6,351 bases of DNA from CAVOBC01 sp963693635 (GCA_963693635.1 CAVOBC010000284.1:1-6351); one strand, 5' to 3'. Numbered from the stretch's first letter, positions 1 through 6,304 are shown. Translations and numbers: made by a program. Notes: generated from the letters alone by a model not told the origin.

Positions 1-709
1 CCAACGCCCGCACAGGAGCGGACTCGACCCGCCACCGTGGGGCAGCACGACCTTTAGACCCGGCAACTCATCCATGACCCCGCCAAAGATTCAGCTCGCC
101 GCCGCGACCGCGGTGTCGGTTGGGTTCCCGATGAGATTGGCCAGGTAGTAATCGGCCAGCCGGTCTACGCCGAGCACCGCTGCCGGGTGCAGGAAGACCA
201 CCGCCCCCAGTCTTGCCGCCGACCGGAACAATTCTCGAAACTCAGAAGCATCGAGGTTCTTGCCGTTAACGTTGGTCTCAATTTCTATGCCCGCCATGCC
301 GAGGGCCATGACTCGCTCCAGTTCTGCGAGCGCAGCGGCAGGGTCCTGCATGGGCAGCGTCGCGAGTGGCCGAAATCGCGTCGGATGCAGATCGGCCATC
401 GTGAGCAAGTGATCGTTGATCCTGCAACAAAGCTGACGCGTCGCCTCCGCGTCATTCCGGTAGTGGAACAACATCGGTGACCGACTGATCGCCGCGAGAT
501 CAATTCGCTTGGCGTCCATCGCGGCCAGAATCGCGTCAGTATCGTAGTGTTCAGGCTCCATCGGAAACGTCAGACGCCCGATGCGCATCACTGTCTGATC
601 CGGCTCATCCTGCTCAACGGCCTTGCCCCATTTATTATCAGGGATTATCAGATCGCAGTTCATCAATAAAGAACGGCGGGATCATGTGAAAGTGCATATC
701 GATGTTCAT
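1..709 (-). pseudogene. Amidohydrolase family 2 (ACMSD-like) gene, frameshifted, with internal stop, cut by window edge
   Basis: Members of this TIM-barrel metal-dependent family decarboxylate or hydrolyse organic and aromatic acids in the cytoplasm. The ATG at 709-707 begins MNIDMHFHMIPPFFIDEL, which holds the HxH metal-binding motif of strand 1. After RSDN a 10-bp duplication (634-651) shifts the frame; removing it continues directly into KWGKAVEQDEP. The rest reads well as the family: LATLPMQDP, GIEIETNVNGK, a VVFLHP metal-ligand segment and NLIGNPTDTA. A TGA at 93-91 then interrupts the frame, followed at once in the same frame by IFGGVMDELPGLKVVLPHGGG, which matches the family's next conserved block (usually A-E-L-I-F-G-G). 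The remaining C-terminus, including the later catalytic Asp, lies beyond the left edge. A purine-rich ribosome binding site is 8 nt before the ATG. The family call is strong and the substrate is unknown. Sequencing error could explain either lesion, but both occur beside other decayed genes. Confidence 0.85.
634..651. repeat. 10-bp-period direct repeat causing a frameshift
   Basis: ATTATCAG occurs at 634-641 and again at 644-651, separated by GG, giving a 10-bp period. It lies within the amidohydrolase coding sequence. Deleting one unit restores an uninterrupted reading from MNIDMHFHMI to the rest of the protein, so it is most simply a recent 10-bp duplication by strand slippage. Confidence 0.8.
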
Positions 710-717
710 TGCTGGCG

Positions 718-725
718 CTTCCCTT
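718..725 (-). promoter_or_regulatory. Ribosome binding site of the broken amidohydrolase gene
   Basis: On the minus strand the sequence AAGGGAAG lies 8 nt before the ATG at 709. It supports that ATG, rather than the downstream TTG/ATG at 666-661, as the original start, in agreement with the HxH motif being encoded between them. The TAA at 728-726, ending an open minus-strand frame, immediately precedes it, as expected for closely packed genes. Confidence 0.55.
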
Positions 726-911
726 TTAGATAACTTCGGCAACAAGTGCGGTCACTTCGACAACGATTGTCCTTCCTGCGGCAACGATTGTCCTTCCTGC
801 GGCAACGAGCTGGTAGTGAACATGCGGGGCCCCGGCACATCCAGCTCTCGCAAGGCTCAACCGACTGACCTGGACATATAACCCGTGGCGAGCACGAGGA
901 TTCTCGACCAC
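726..911 (-). CDS. Short open frame of unknown function, possibly the tail of a decayed gene
   Basis: This minus-strand frame encodes about 61 residues from a GTG at 911 and ends at TAA 728-726, just ahead of the amidohydrolase ribosome binding site. That tidy spacing is the main reason to list it. The frame is also open upstream of 911 into the end of serA, so the start is not defined, and no convincing ribosome binding site was seen. The C-terminal half (GRTIVVEVTALVAEVI) alternates hydrophobic residues like a beta-strand, vaguely like hotdog thioesterases, but I do not recognise the family. It carries an in-frame duplication of seven residues, VAAGRTI, from the 21-bp tandem repeat. It may be a remnant of a gene mostly lost, or simply intergenic. 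The 228-base gap between serA and the amidohydrolase holds nothing else convincing. Confidence 0.22.
   Translation of the reverse strand: MVENPRARHGLYVQVSRLSLARAGCAGAPHVHYQLVAAGRTIVAAGRTIVVEVTALVAEVI
761..802. repeat. Perfect 21-bp tandem duplication
   Basis: Two identical adjacent 21-bp units beginning CAACGATTGTCC occupy 761-781 and 782-802, and a partial third copy (CAACGA) begins at 803. The length is a multiple of three, so it adds seven residues in any frame: VAAGRTI on the minus strand, and a CPSCGND-type unit on the plus strand. The perfect identity suggests a recent event. Confidence 0.9.
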
Positions 912-937
912 AGCCTTCGGCCACTGCCTGGTTCGTA

Positions 938-1543
938 TCAGAACAATATTCGGGTTCGAATCGTGCCGGCCACCTTCTGCAGCCGCGTCAACGCAAGTTG
1001 TGAATACTCGGCGTCCACGTCGATGACGACGTAGCCGATGTCAGCATTAGTCTGCAGATACTGGCCGACAATGTTGATGCGTTCTTCGGAGAAGACGCGG
1101 TTGATCTCGGATAGGACCCCGGGGACATTGCGATGAATGTGCATCAGCCGGTGCGCACCACGATGTGGCGGCAGGGCCGCATGGGGGAAGTTGACCGACG
1201 CCACCGTCGAGCCGTTGTCGCTGTAGGTGACCAGCTTGTCAGCAACCTCACGTCCTGCCGCCCACATGCGGAGTCAGCAACACGTTGGTCACCTGATTGT
1301 CACCATTGGCGAGCGGTGACACGAACGGATCATCGTTCGAGGACGGTTCCGCCGGAAAACGTCAATCGCCGCGCCCAGTAATCGGCCTTCCTCCAGCACG
1401 GCCGCGAGTGCAGACAATGCACCGGACGCGGTCTCCGCATTGCTATAGCCCGCATCGGCGAGCGCCCCTATCGCCGATGGGTGCACTCCCTCAAGCATGA
1501 GGATGCGAATCTTGCGTTTGTCGAGTGACGTTGTCATCGCCAT
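938..1543 (-). pseudogene. serA: Internally deleted D-3-phosphoglycerate dehydrogenase remnant
   Basis: Intact SerA oxidises 3-phosphoglycerate in the first step of serine synthesis and is about 410 residues in E. coli. Here the ATG at 1543 begins MAMTTSLDKRKIRILMLEG and continues to AGYSNAETASGAL, matching the SerA N-terminus. It then jumps at about 1408-1420 to SALAAVLEEGRLLGAAIDVF, matching E. coli SerA from about residue 248, so roughly 200 codons are missing, including the nucleotide-binding fold and the catalytic Arg region. At about 1353-1356 one C appears lost. The shifted frame gives PAEPSSNDDPF and NVLLTPHVGG, with the Glu and His equivalents of the catalytic pair. At about 1252-1262 a second deletion of about 26 nt (nine residues, STQEAQENI in E. 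coli) returns to the first frame at GREVADKL. The ACT domain then runs intact (LMHIHRNVPGVLSEINRVF to GTIRTRILF) to the TGA at 940-938. It cannot be an active dehydrogenase. The 159-base gap upstream (1544-1702) shows only a lone TAGAAT -10-like box at 1610-1615 and no clear terminator. Confidence 0.93.
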
Positions 1544-1702
1544 AAGTGCCTGCCCTACCCCAGGAAAAGCGGATTGGCCGCAAGCGCGGACGATCCGCAA
1601 AAGGCGCGCATTCTACTCACCCAACCAGCTCTGCGTTAGCGACCATGCGCATTTCATGTGTGGACTTCTCATAGACCTCTTTACAGAAGAGTCACAGACA
1701 AC

Positions 1703-4192
1703 TCAAGAGGGTGTCCACATTGATGTCGGAAAGGTGGTGCCGACGATGCCCTTGGCTTCGAGTGCCGCAAGTTCCTGTTCGCTGTAGCCAAGCAGGTCGC
1801 AGTAGATCTCATGATTGTGGTCACCCAGCAAGACCGGTCCGCTGCGCAATCGATTGGGCGTGCGCTGCATGCGGAACATGATGCCGGGGTAGCGCTTGAC
1901 CACGCCCTCGACACCGGTCGGCAGTGCCTCAAAGAAGCCGCGCTCGCCCAGGTGCGCATCATCCAGCGCATCGACCGCATTCAGCGCGGGCGCCGCACAG
2001 ACCCCGACGCCCTGCAGAGCGTGAAAGAGCTCATCGCGTCCCCGGCCGCCCGTTGCCGCCCCAATCGCCTCGTCCAGTGCCGCGACATTCGCGAGTCGAG
2101 CCGCGTTGGTCGCAAACCGCTCGTCACGGCTGAGTCCAAGCACGTCACTCAAGCTAACAAAGTCGTCGTCGCCCTCGACGTCGATCGCGATCCACTGCTC
2201 TTCCCCTGCACAGGGGTAAAGGTTGTGCGGCGCGTGGGTTCGATGTGAGTTGCCCTGCGCCGGGGTGTCCCGCCCATTCATGGTGTAATCCATGATGTAT
2301 TCGCCAAGCACCGGCAGAAAACCCTCCGTCAGAGGCAGTTCGATCAACTGACCCTTGCCGGTGCTCTCGCGATGCCTGAGTGCCATCATGATGGCAAGCG
2401 CCCCCTGCACGCCGGAGATGCCGTCGCTCGCAAGCGACTCGGACAGCAGTTCAGGGCCCTCACCCTGATAGCCGCGCAGCAAGGTGTGCCCGATCATGGC
2501 CTCAACATGCAGTCCAAACGCGCGGAAATTTCGATATTTGCCTTCAAGCGCGAATGCCGGCATCCGCAGCATGATCAACCGCGGGTTGATCGCCGACAAG
2601 ATCTCGAAGTCCAGGCCCGCCTTGTCGATCGTCTCGGGCACGTTGTTCTCGACCAACACATCGCACTCTTTGACCAGCCGCAGGACGGCTTCGCGGCCCT
2701 CGTCGGTCATGATGTCGCACGCCATCGAGCGTTTGTTGCGGGCATGGGAGTTGAATGAAGCGTTCCGGTTCCACGGGTCCTCTCCGACCTCGTTGTCTGG
2801 AAAGCCGACTGGCGCACCACTCGCAGCGAGTTGCCGGACGCGCTCGGCATTCGGTACCTGCTCCATGCCGCGCGTAACCGGCTGCACCTTGTTGCAGGGC
2901 TCAACCCGCACGATGTCTGCACCCCACTCACCGAGCAACTGCGTGACATGCGGCCCTGCCCACACAACGGTGATCTCTGCGACACGAACGCCCGCGAGGG
3001 GTAGCTCAAGTGTCGCTGGCAACGATCTTTCCTGCGACGGTCTCGCCGCTGCGCCGAGCCCCGCACGGATCTCCGCGCCATGCTGATCAAGCAACGGCGC
3101 AGCGGCAGGCGCAACCCGTTGCGCACCCGACATCACAAACGGCCTGCCCGGATATCTGAGCGTGCCTGCTTCCGGATGGTCAAGCACGTCCCACACGCCC
3201 CGGCTGGCGTAGTGCGGATCGCTCGCAACATCGGCGACGGTGTTAAACGCACCCGCAAGCAGCGCGTGATCCTGGGCAATCTCGACGGCTTTTTGCTTCG
3301 GTGTGACGGCGAGCCATTCGCGGTAGGTGGCCTCAAAGGACTCTTTTTGCTCGGGCGATAGGGCAAAGGGATCAACCGTCTTCGCCTCTTCAGTCAAACC
3401 GATCATGGTCAGGAATCGCGGCATGCGCGCGCCGAGTCCCAGGATATTCACGTAACCGTCCATGCATTCGCGCACGCCCGATGCGAAGTTGCGCTTGGTG
3501 CTCGCAAGCCGGCCACCGGCGCGGCCCGTGTACGCGGCGATCGTTAGTTGAATGACACGTCGGTCCCGACAGCCCGCCTGACACTCAAAGAGTGAGATAT
3601 CAATCCAGTCGCCGACGCCGGTCGTCTCTGCGCGACGCAGCGCCATCAGGGAGGCGAGCGCCGCAGCAAGACCGCCATGATATTCCGCGTAGTGCCCTCC
3701 CAGCTTTAAGGGCTCGCGATCGGCGTGACCGTTGGTGATGAGCGGGCCGCCAATTGCCTGCAACGTGATCTCTGAGCCTTTGTAGTCCCGGTATGGGCCG
3801 GTCTGACCGAATGCCGTGATCGAGGTCAGGACAAGGGCGGGATTCATCGCCGCCAGCACCTCATAGCCCCACCCGGCGTCCGCCGCCACACCCGGCGCAT
3901 AGTCTTCGAGCACGATATGCGCGTCGGCGACCAGCGCTCGGATCGACTCACCGTCGGTCACCGGATCGAGTACCACAGACCGCTTGTTTCGATTGAGATG
4001 CAAAAACAAACCCGACCGTTCCGGGTGCGGGACGTCATTCGGAAACGGGCCGAAGCGCCGTGTTTGATCGCCGCCCGGCGGCTCGACCTTGATGACATCA
4101 GCCCCGAATTCGGCGAGCAGGCGTCCTGCATACGGCCCCCCCACGCCCCGCGTCAGGTCGATCACTCGAATTCCGTCTAGTGCGCTGCTCAA
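1703..4192 (-). CDS. Two-domain class III CoA-transferase (CaiB/BaiF family)
   Basis: The protein is predicted cytoplasmic, 829 residues from the TTG at 4192, about twice the usual family length of 400. It holds two complete CaiB/BaiF units. Domain 1 is about 1-380: LDGIRVIDLTRGVGGPYAGRLLAEFGADVIKVEPP in pieces at 5-39, NRNKRSVVLD near 67-76, and ending APLLDQHGAEI. A linker rich in Ala, Ser and Pro follows. Domain 2 is about 397-829: LAGVRVAEITVVWAGP, GADIVRVEP, ARNKRSMACD, and ending PVLLGDHNHEI. Family members move CoA between carboxylic acids through an Asp-linked intermediate. Domain 2 keeps Asp (D590 in SDGISGVQGAL); domain 1 has Glu (E170 in AEYHGGLAAAL) at the aligned position, so it may be altered or non-catalytic. 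TTG 4192 is preferred over TTG 4210 because the latter overlaps the GGAGG ribosome binding site and MSSALDGIRV is a typical family start. The substrate is unknown. It is probably the first gene of a leftward unit followed by the serA remnant. Confidence 0.93.
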   Translation of the reverse strand: MSSALDGIRVIDLTRGVGGPYAGRLLAEFGADVIKVEPPGGDQTRRFGPFPNDVPHPERSGLFLHLNRNKRSVVLDPVTDGESIRALVADAHIVLEDYAPGVAADAGWGYEVLAAMNPALVLTSITAFGQTGPYRDYKGSEITLQAIGGPLITNGHADREPLKLGGHYAEYHGGLAAALASLMALRRAETTGVGDWIDISLFECQAGCRDRRVIQLTIAAYTGRAGGRLASTKRNFASGVRECMDGYVNILGLGARMPRFLTMIGLTEEAKTVDPFALSPEQKESFEATYREWLAVTPKQKAVEIAQDHALLAGAFNTVADVASDPHYASRGVWDVLDHPEAGTLRYPGRPFVMSGAQRVAPAAAPLLDQHGAEIRAGLGAAARPSQERSLPATLELPLAGVRVAEITVVWAGPHVTQLLGEWGADIVRVEPCNKVQPVTRGMEQVPNAERVRQLAASGAPVGFPDNEVGEDPWNRNASFNSHARNKRSMACDIMTDEGREAVLRLVKECDVLVENNVPETIDKAGLDFEILSAINPRLIMLRMPAFALEGKYRNFRAFGLHVEAMIGHTLLRGYQGEGPELLSESLASDGISGVQGALAIMMALRHRESTGKGQLIELPLTEGFLPVLGEYIMDYTMNGRDTPAQGNSHRTHAPHNLYPCAGEEQWIAIDVEGDDDFVSLSDVLGLSRDERFATNAARLANVAALDEAIGAATGGRGRDELFHALQGVGVCAAPALNAVDALDDAHLGERGFFEALPTGVEGVVKRYPGIMFRMQRTPNRLRSGPVLLGDHNHEIYCDLLGYSEQELAALEAKGIVGTTFPTSMWTPS

Positions 4193-4198
4193 AGTCGT

Positions 4199-4208
4199 CC
4201 CCCCCTCC
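4199..4208 (-). promoter_or_regulatory. Strong ribosome binding site of the CoA-transferase
   Basis: The minus strand reads GGAGGGGGGG at 4208-4199, ending 6 nt before the TTG at 4192. It decides the start in favour of that TTG. The run of seven G and the T9 tract directly 5' of it are unusual and prone to slippage. Confidence 0.7.
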
Positions 4209-4244
4209 AAAAAAAAAGGCGCCAGATCTCTCTGCTGATCTGGC
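4209..4244 (-). terminator. Rho-independent terminator, possibly an attenuator
   Basis: On the minus strand GCCAGATC (4244-4237) pairs perfectly with GATCTGGC (4228-4221) across an 8-nt loop. GCC and then nine T (4217-4209) follow. This is a classic intrinsic terminator and would end the SGNH hydrolase transcript about 100 nt after its stop codon. On the plus strand no T tract follows the hairpin, so it is one-directional. The T tract abuts the CoA-transferase ribosome binding site with no gap. That gene must therefore be transcribed by read-through or from a start within or before this hairpin. Confidence 0.88.
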
Positions 4245-4262
4245 CGGTGCTACGTTCACGCC

Positions 4263-4292
4263 AGCGTAACCCGCCGTCACCCCATGAACCAA
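4263..4292 (-). promoter_or_regulatory. Weak candidate promoter for the CoA-transferase
   Basis: On the minus strand TTGGTT (4292-4287) and TACGCT (4268-4263) are 18 nt apart, a poor to moderate sigma-70 match. Transcription from here would place the terminator hairpin in the leader of the CoA-transferase mRNA. It is offered only because no better pair was seen in the 147-base gap. Confidence 0.2.
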
Positions 4293-4339
4293 CTCGACCG
4301 CTTCAAGCGCGACACAGAATCAGTTTGCCAACGCCGTGC

Positions 4340-4915
4340 TCATCGCTCCGACTGCAGCCACTCCCAGACCAGATCGGCAATGAACGCGTGGCCATCGCCA
4401 TTGAAGTGCATGCCATCGGCAAAGATGAAGCGTCTGTAGAGCGCGTCGTCTATTGCACTGTTGACATCGATTACCGCGACGCCCACTTCCTCTGCGGCCT
4501 CATGGCCAGCACGAACGTAGGCAGAGACCTGGGCGGGATCGAGGCCGTGAGCGACACAATCGACCGGGTACTGTGTCAAATAGACCACCTTGCAGCCCTT
4601 GCCCACCAACGCGCCGACAATTGCCGCAACGTTCGCCCGATGACGCGCGAGTGACACCCGCTTGTGCGGTGCACGGTCCGGTGTCCTCGCTATGTCATTA
4701 ATGCCGAGGGTGACCACTGCAACATCACCGTCGCCGCAGTTGAGCGTCCCAGCACGCTCGCTCATCTGATCCGTTGTCTCGCCGCCGATTCCAAAGTTCT
4801 CGGCAGTGCCGCTGTCCGCCTCGTTGAGGCGTTTGCCCAGCCGCGCAATGAAGCCGCCGCCGTCGTCGTCTCGCATTCCCTGTGCTGTACTCGCGCCAAA
4901 ACTGAAGACTCGCAT
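4340..4915 (-). CDS. SGNH/GDSL-type hydrolase (lipase/esterase or thioesterase-like)
   Basis: The protein has 191 residues, typical of small single-domain SGNH hydrolases such as TesA-like esterases. These enzymes cleave esters or thioesters with a Ser-Asp-His triad. Block I is FGASTAQG with the nucleophile at S9; the usual GDS is GAS here. Block II is NFGIGGETT (40-48), giving the oxyanion Gly. Block III is GIND (71-74), with N73. Block V is DGMHFNGDGH, with D167 and H170. All four SGNH residues are present. There is no signal peptide or membrane segment, so a cytoplasmic enzyme is likely. The ATG at 4915 is chosen over the one at 4981 because a GAGG lies 5 nt upstream of it and the longer version only adds 22 unconserved residues before the first strand. 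The gene is followed by the terminator at 4209-4244 and is divergent from the serine hydrolase at 5162. Substrate unknown. Confidence 0.9.
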   Translation of the reverse strand: MRVFSFGASTAQGMRDDDGGGFIARLGKRLNEADSGTAENFGIGGETTDQMSERAGTLNCGDGDVAVVTLGINDIARTPDRAPHKRVSLARHRANVAAIVGALVGKGCKVVYLTQYPVDCVAHGLDPAQVSAYVRAGHEAAEEVGVAVIDVNSAIDDALYRRFIFADGMHFNGDGHAFIADLVWEWLQSER

Positions 4916-5016
4916 GACAACCTCATCAAAAATTATTTTGAACCCCGCAACCGCGTGCGCGAACTGTGACAGCAAATCCACGCCCGCAAAGTAACGGCCG
5001 AGGCGATCACGGGAAC

Positions 5017-5028
5017 GCTGGGCCCAGC
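5017..5028. repeat. 12-bp perfect palindrome in the divergent intergenic region
   Basis: GCTGGGCCCAGC is perfectly self-complementary. It lies about 100 bases upstream of the SGNH start and just before the proposed plus-strand -35 box. It might be an operator or a chance GC-rich palindrome. Confidence 0.35.
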
Positions 5029-5036
5029 CTAACGTT

Positions 5037-5066
5037 TTGACCCATCACACCGCACGTGTGTAACCT
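5037..5066 (+). promoter_or_regulatory. Candidate sigma-70 promoter for the serine hydrolase, with inverted repeat in the spacer
   Basis: TTGACC (5037-5042) and TAACCT (5061-5066) are 18 nt apart. Transcription would start near 5073, giving a leader of about 90 nt before the ATG at 5162. The spacer contains CACAC (5046-5050) and GTGTG (5056-5060) as an inverted repeat, overlapping the CACGTG palindrome at 5053-5058. This is a plausible repressor site placed on the promoter. Inference from sequence pattern only. Confidence 0.35.
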
Positions 5067-5112
5067 CAAGGTCGACCACTCATCCGCGGGCTGCCGAGAA
5101 CAAGGCGCAAGA

Positions 5113-5146
5113 CCTGTACCTATTCCTGTCCTGTCCCTGTACCTAT
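5113..5146. repeat. 11-bp direct repeat just upstream of the serine hydrolase
   Basis: CCTGTACCTAT occurs at 5113-5123 and again at 5136-5146, a 23-bp period, separated by further CCTGT-type sequence. The second copy runs straight into the ribosome binding site. It could be a leader element or the trace of a slippage duplication; a regulator-binding role is unproven. Confidence 0.7.
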
Positions 5147-5161
5147 AGAAGGAAACGTCCG

Positions 5162-6304
5162 ATGGAAATCCATGGCCTGTGCGGCGACCGCTTTGCCCGC
5201 GTCCGCGAAGAATTCGAACGCAACTTCACGGAGCGTGCCGACGTTGGGGGCAGCTTCGCGGCCACCATCGACGGCGAATTCGTGATCGATATCTGGGCCG
5301 GCCATCGCGACGAGGCCAAGCGCGAACCGTGGGTTGAGGACACCATCGTCAACGTCTGGTCTTCCACCAAACCGATGTACTTTCTTGCCGCGCTGATGCT
5401 CGCGGACCGGGGCGAACTTGACCTCCACGCGCCAGTAACCGACTACTGGCCGGAGTACGGACAGAACGGCAAGGAAAAGACCGAGGTTCGTCATTTTCTC
5501 TCTCACTCGGCGGGCCTTCCCGGATTCGGTGAGGCGCTGACCCTGAATCAACTCTACGACTGGGACCACGTCGTGACGGTCCTCGCAAGGCAAGAGCCCT
5601 GGTGGGAACCCGGCACCTTCGCGATGTACCACGCGATCACCCAGGGGTACCTCGTCGGCGAGGTGGTCCGGCGCGTGACCGGCAAGTCGATGGGCACCTT
5701 CTTCACCGACGAAATCGCTGGCCCGCTCGGCGCCGACTTCCACATTGGCGTCGCTTCTGACGCAATCCCGCGCGTCGCTGAAATGCTGCCATTCCCGCCA
5801 CCGCCCGCGGACGCGCCAGCGCCACCGGCAAGACCCGATTTTCTGAAGGACCGCGTCGACGGCACGCCTGACCCTATGCCACCGGTGACGAACTCAGAGG
5901 GTTGGCGGCGAGCCGAAATCCCGGCTGCCAACGGTCACGGCAATGCCCGTTCGATCGCCCGTGTGGGTAGTGCCGTCGCCAATGGCGGTTCTGTGGACGG
6001 CGTCACCCTACTCTCGGAGTCCGGTCGCGATCGCTTGTTCGAGCACCAGATAGACATGGGCGAGATGCCGCTCGGCATGGGCTACGGATTGAGCCCGACC
6101 GTGATTGGCGCGCCACAAGGGTCACGGGTGTGCTGGTGGGGCGGCGCCGGCGGCTCAACCCACATCATCGATGTGGGCCGCCGCGCGAGCTTCTCGTACG
6201 TCATGAATCAGATGAATTACGACCAACTGGGTGCCGATACCGTCGGGTCACGCGGCGGCAAGCTTACGCAAGCTTTCTACGCGAGTCTTTCTACACGAGT
6301 ATGA
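5162..6304 (+). CDS. Class C beta-lactamase-like serine hydrolase (family VIII esterase type)
   Basis: The 380-residue protein has the normal length for cytoplasmic beta-lactamase-fold esterases (EstB/LACTB-like). The nucleophile motif is SxxK at S67-S-T-K70 in VNVWSSTKPM. The following RHFLSHSAGLPGF (110-122) is the conserved loop of the family. The second motif is Y156-H-A in MYHAITQGYLVGEVVRR, a Tyr-containing form that replaces the YxN of true AmpC. The third motif is WWGGAGGS (325-332) instead of KTG. ANGHGNARSIARVGSAVANGG (257-276) is also typical. A Pro/Ala-rich stretch at 210-224 (PFPPPPADAPAPPAR) is probably a surface loop. No signal peptide is seen, so an esterase or related hydrolase role is more likely than periplasmic antibiotic resistance. 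The start is supported by AGAAGGAAA at 5147-5155. It diverges from the SGNH gene across a 246-base region. Confidence 0.92.
   Translation: MEIHGLCGDRFARVREEFERNFTERADVGGSFAATIDGEFVIDIWAGHRDEAKREPWVEDTIVNVWSSTKPMYFLAALMLADRGELDLHAPVTDYWPEYGQNGKEKTEVRHFLSHSAGLPGFGEALTLNQLYDWDHVVTVLARQEPWWEPGTFAMYHAITQGYLVGEVVRRVTGKSMGTFFTDEIAGPLGADFHIGVASDAIPRVAEMLPFPPPPADAPAPPARPDFLKDRVDGTPDPMPPVTNSEGWRRAEIPAANGHGNARSIARVGSAVANGGSVDGVTLLSESGRDRLFEHQIDMGEMPLGMGYGLSPTVIGAPQGSRVCWWGGAGGSTHIIDVGRRASFSYVMNQMNYDQLGADTVGSRGGKLTQAFYASLSTRV

Noticed and set aside
91..93. TGA in the amidohydrolase read as selenocysteine or stop-codon recoding
   Set aside because: The family uses no selenocysteine at this site, no following hairpin was evident, and the gene has a separate frameshift, so loss of function is simpler.
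761..806. The 21-bp tandem units as a CRISPR array or iteron origin
   Set aside because: Only two full adjacent copies without spacers, and no cas or replication genes nearby.
1250..1360. Programmed frameshifting to express the broken serA
   Set aside because: The core catalytic and nucleotide-binding region is deleted, so frameshifting would not restore an enzyme; no slippery heptamer was seen at the shift points.
1655..1703. Imperfect inverted repeat after the CoA-transferase (GACTCTT and AAGAGGTC) as a terminator
   Set aside because: The stem has a bulge and no T run follows on either strand.
1811..3361. Several plus-strand open frames (for example 2484-3086, 1811-2248, 3080-3361) opposite the CoA-transferase
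   Set aside because: Their translations are Arg/Ser/Pro-rich with no family resemblance and they mirror a well-supported gene; typical antisense shadows in GC-rich DNA.
5120..5743. Minus-strand open frame of 207 residues opposite the serine hydrolase
   Set aside because: It overlaps an intact family member with complete motifs and has no recognisable domain of its own; an antisense shadow.
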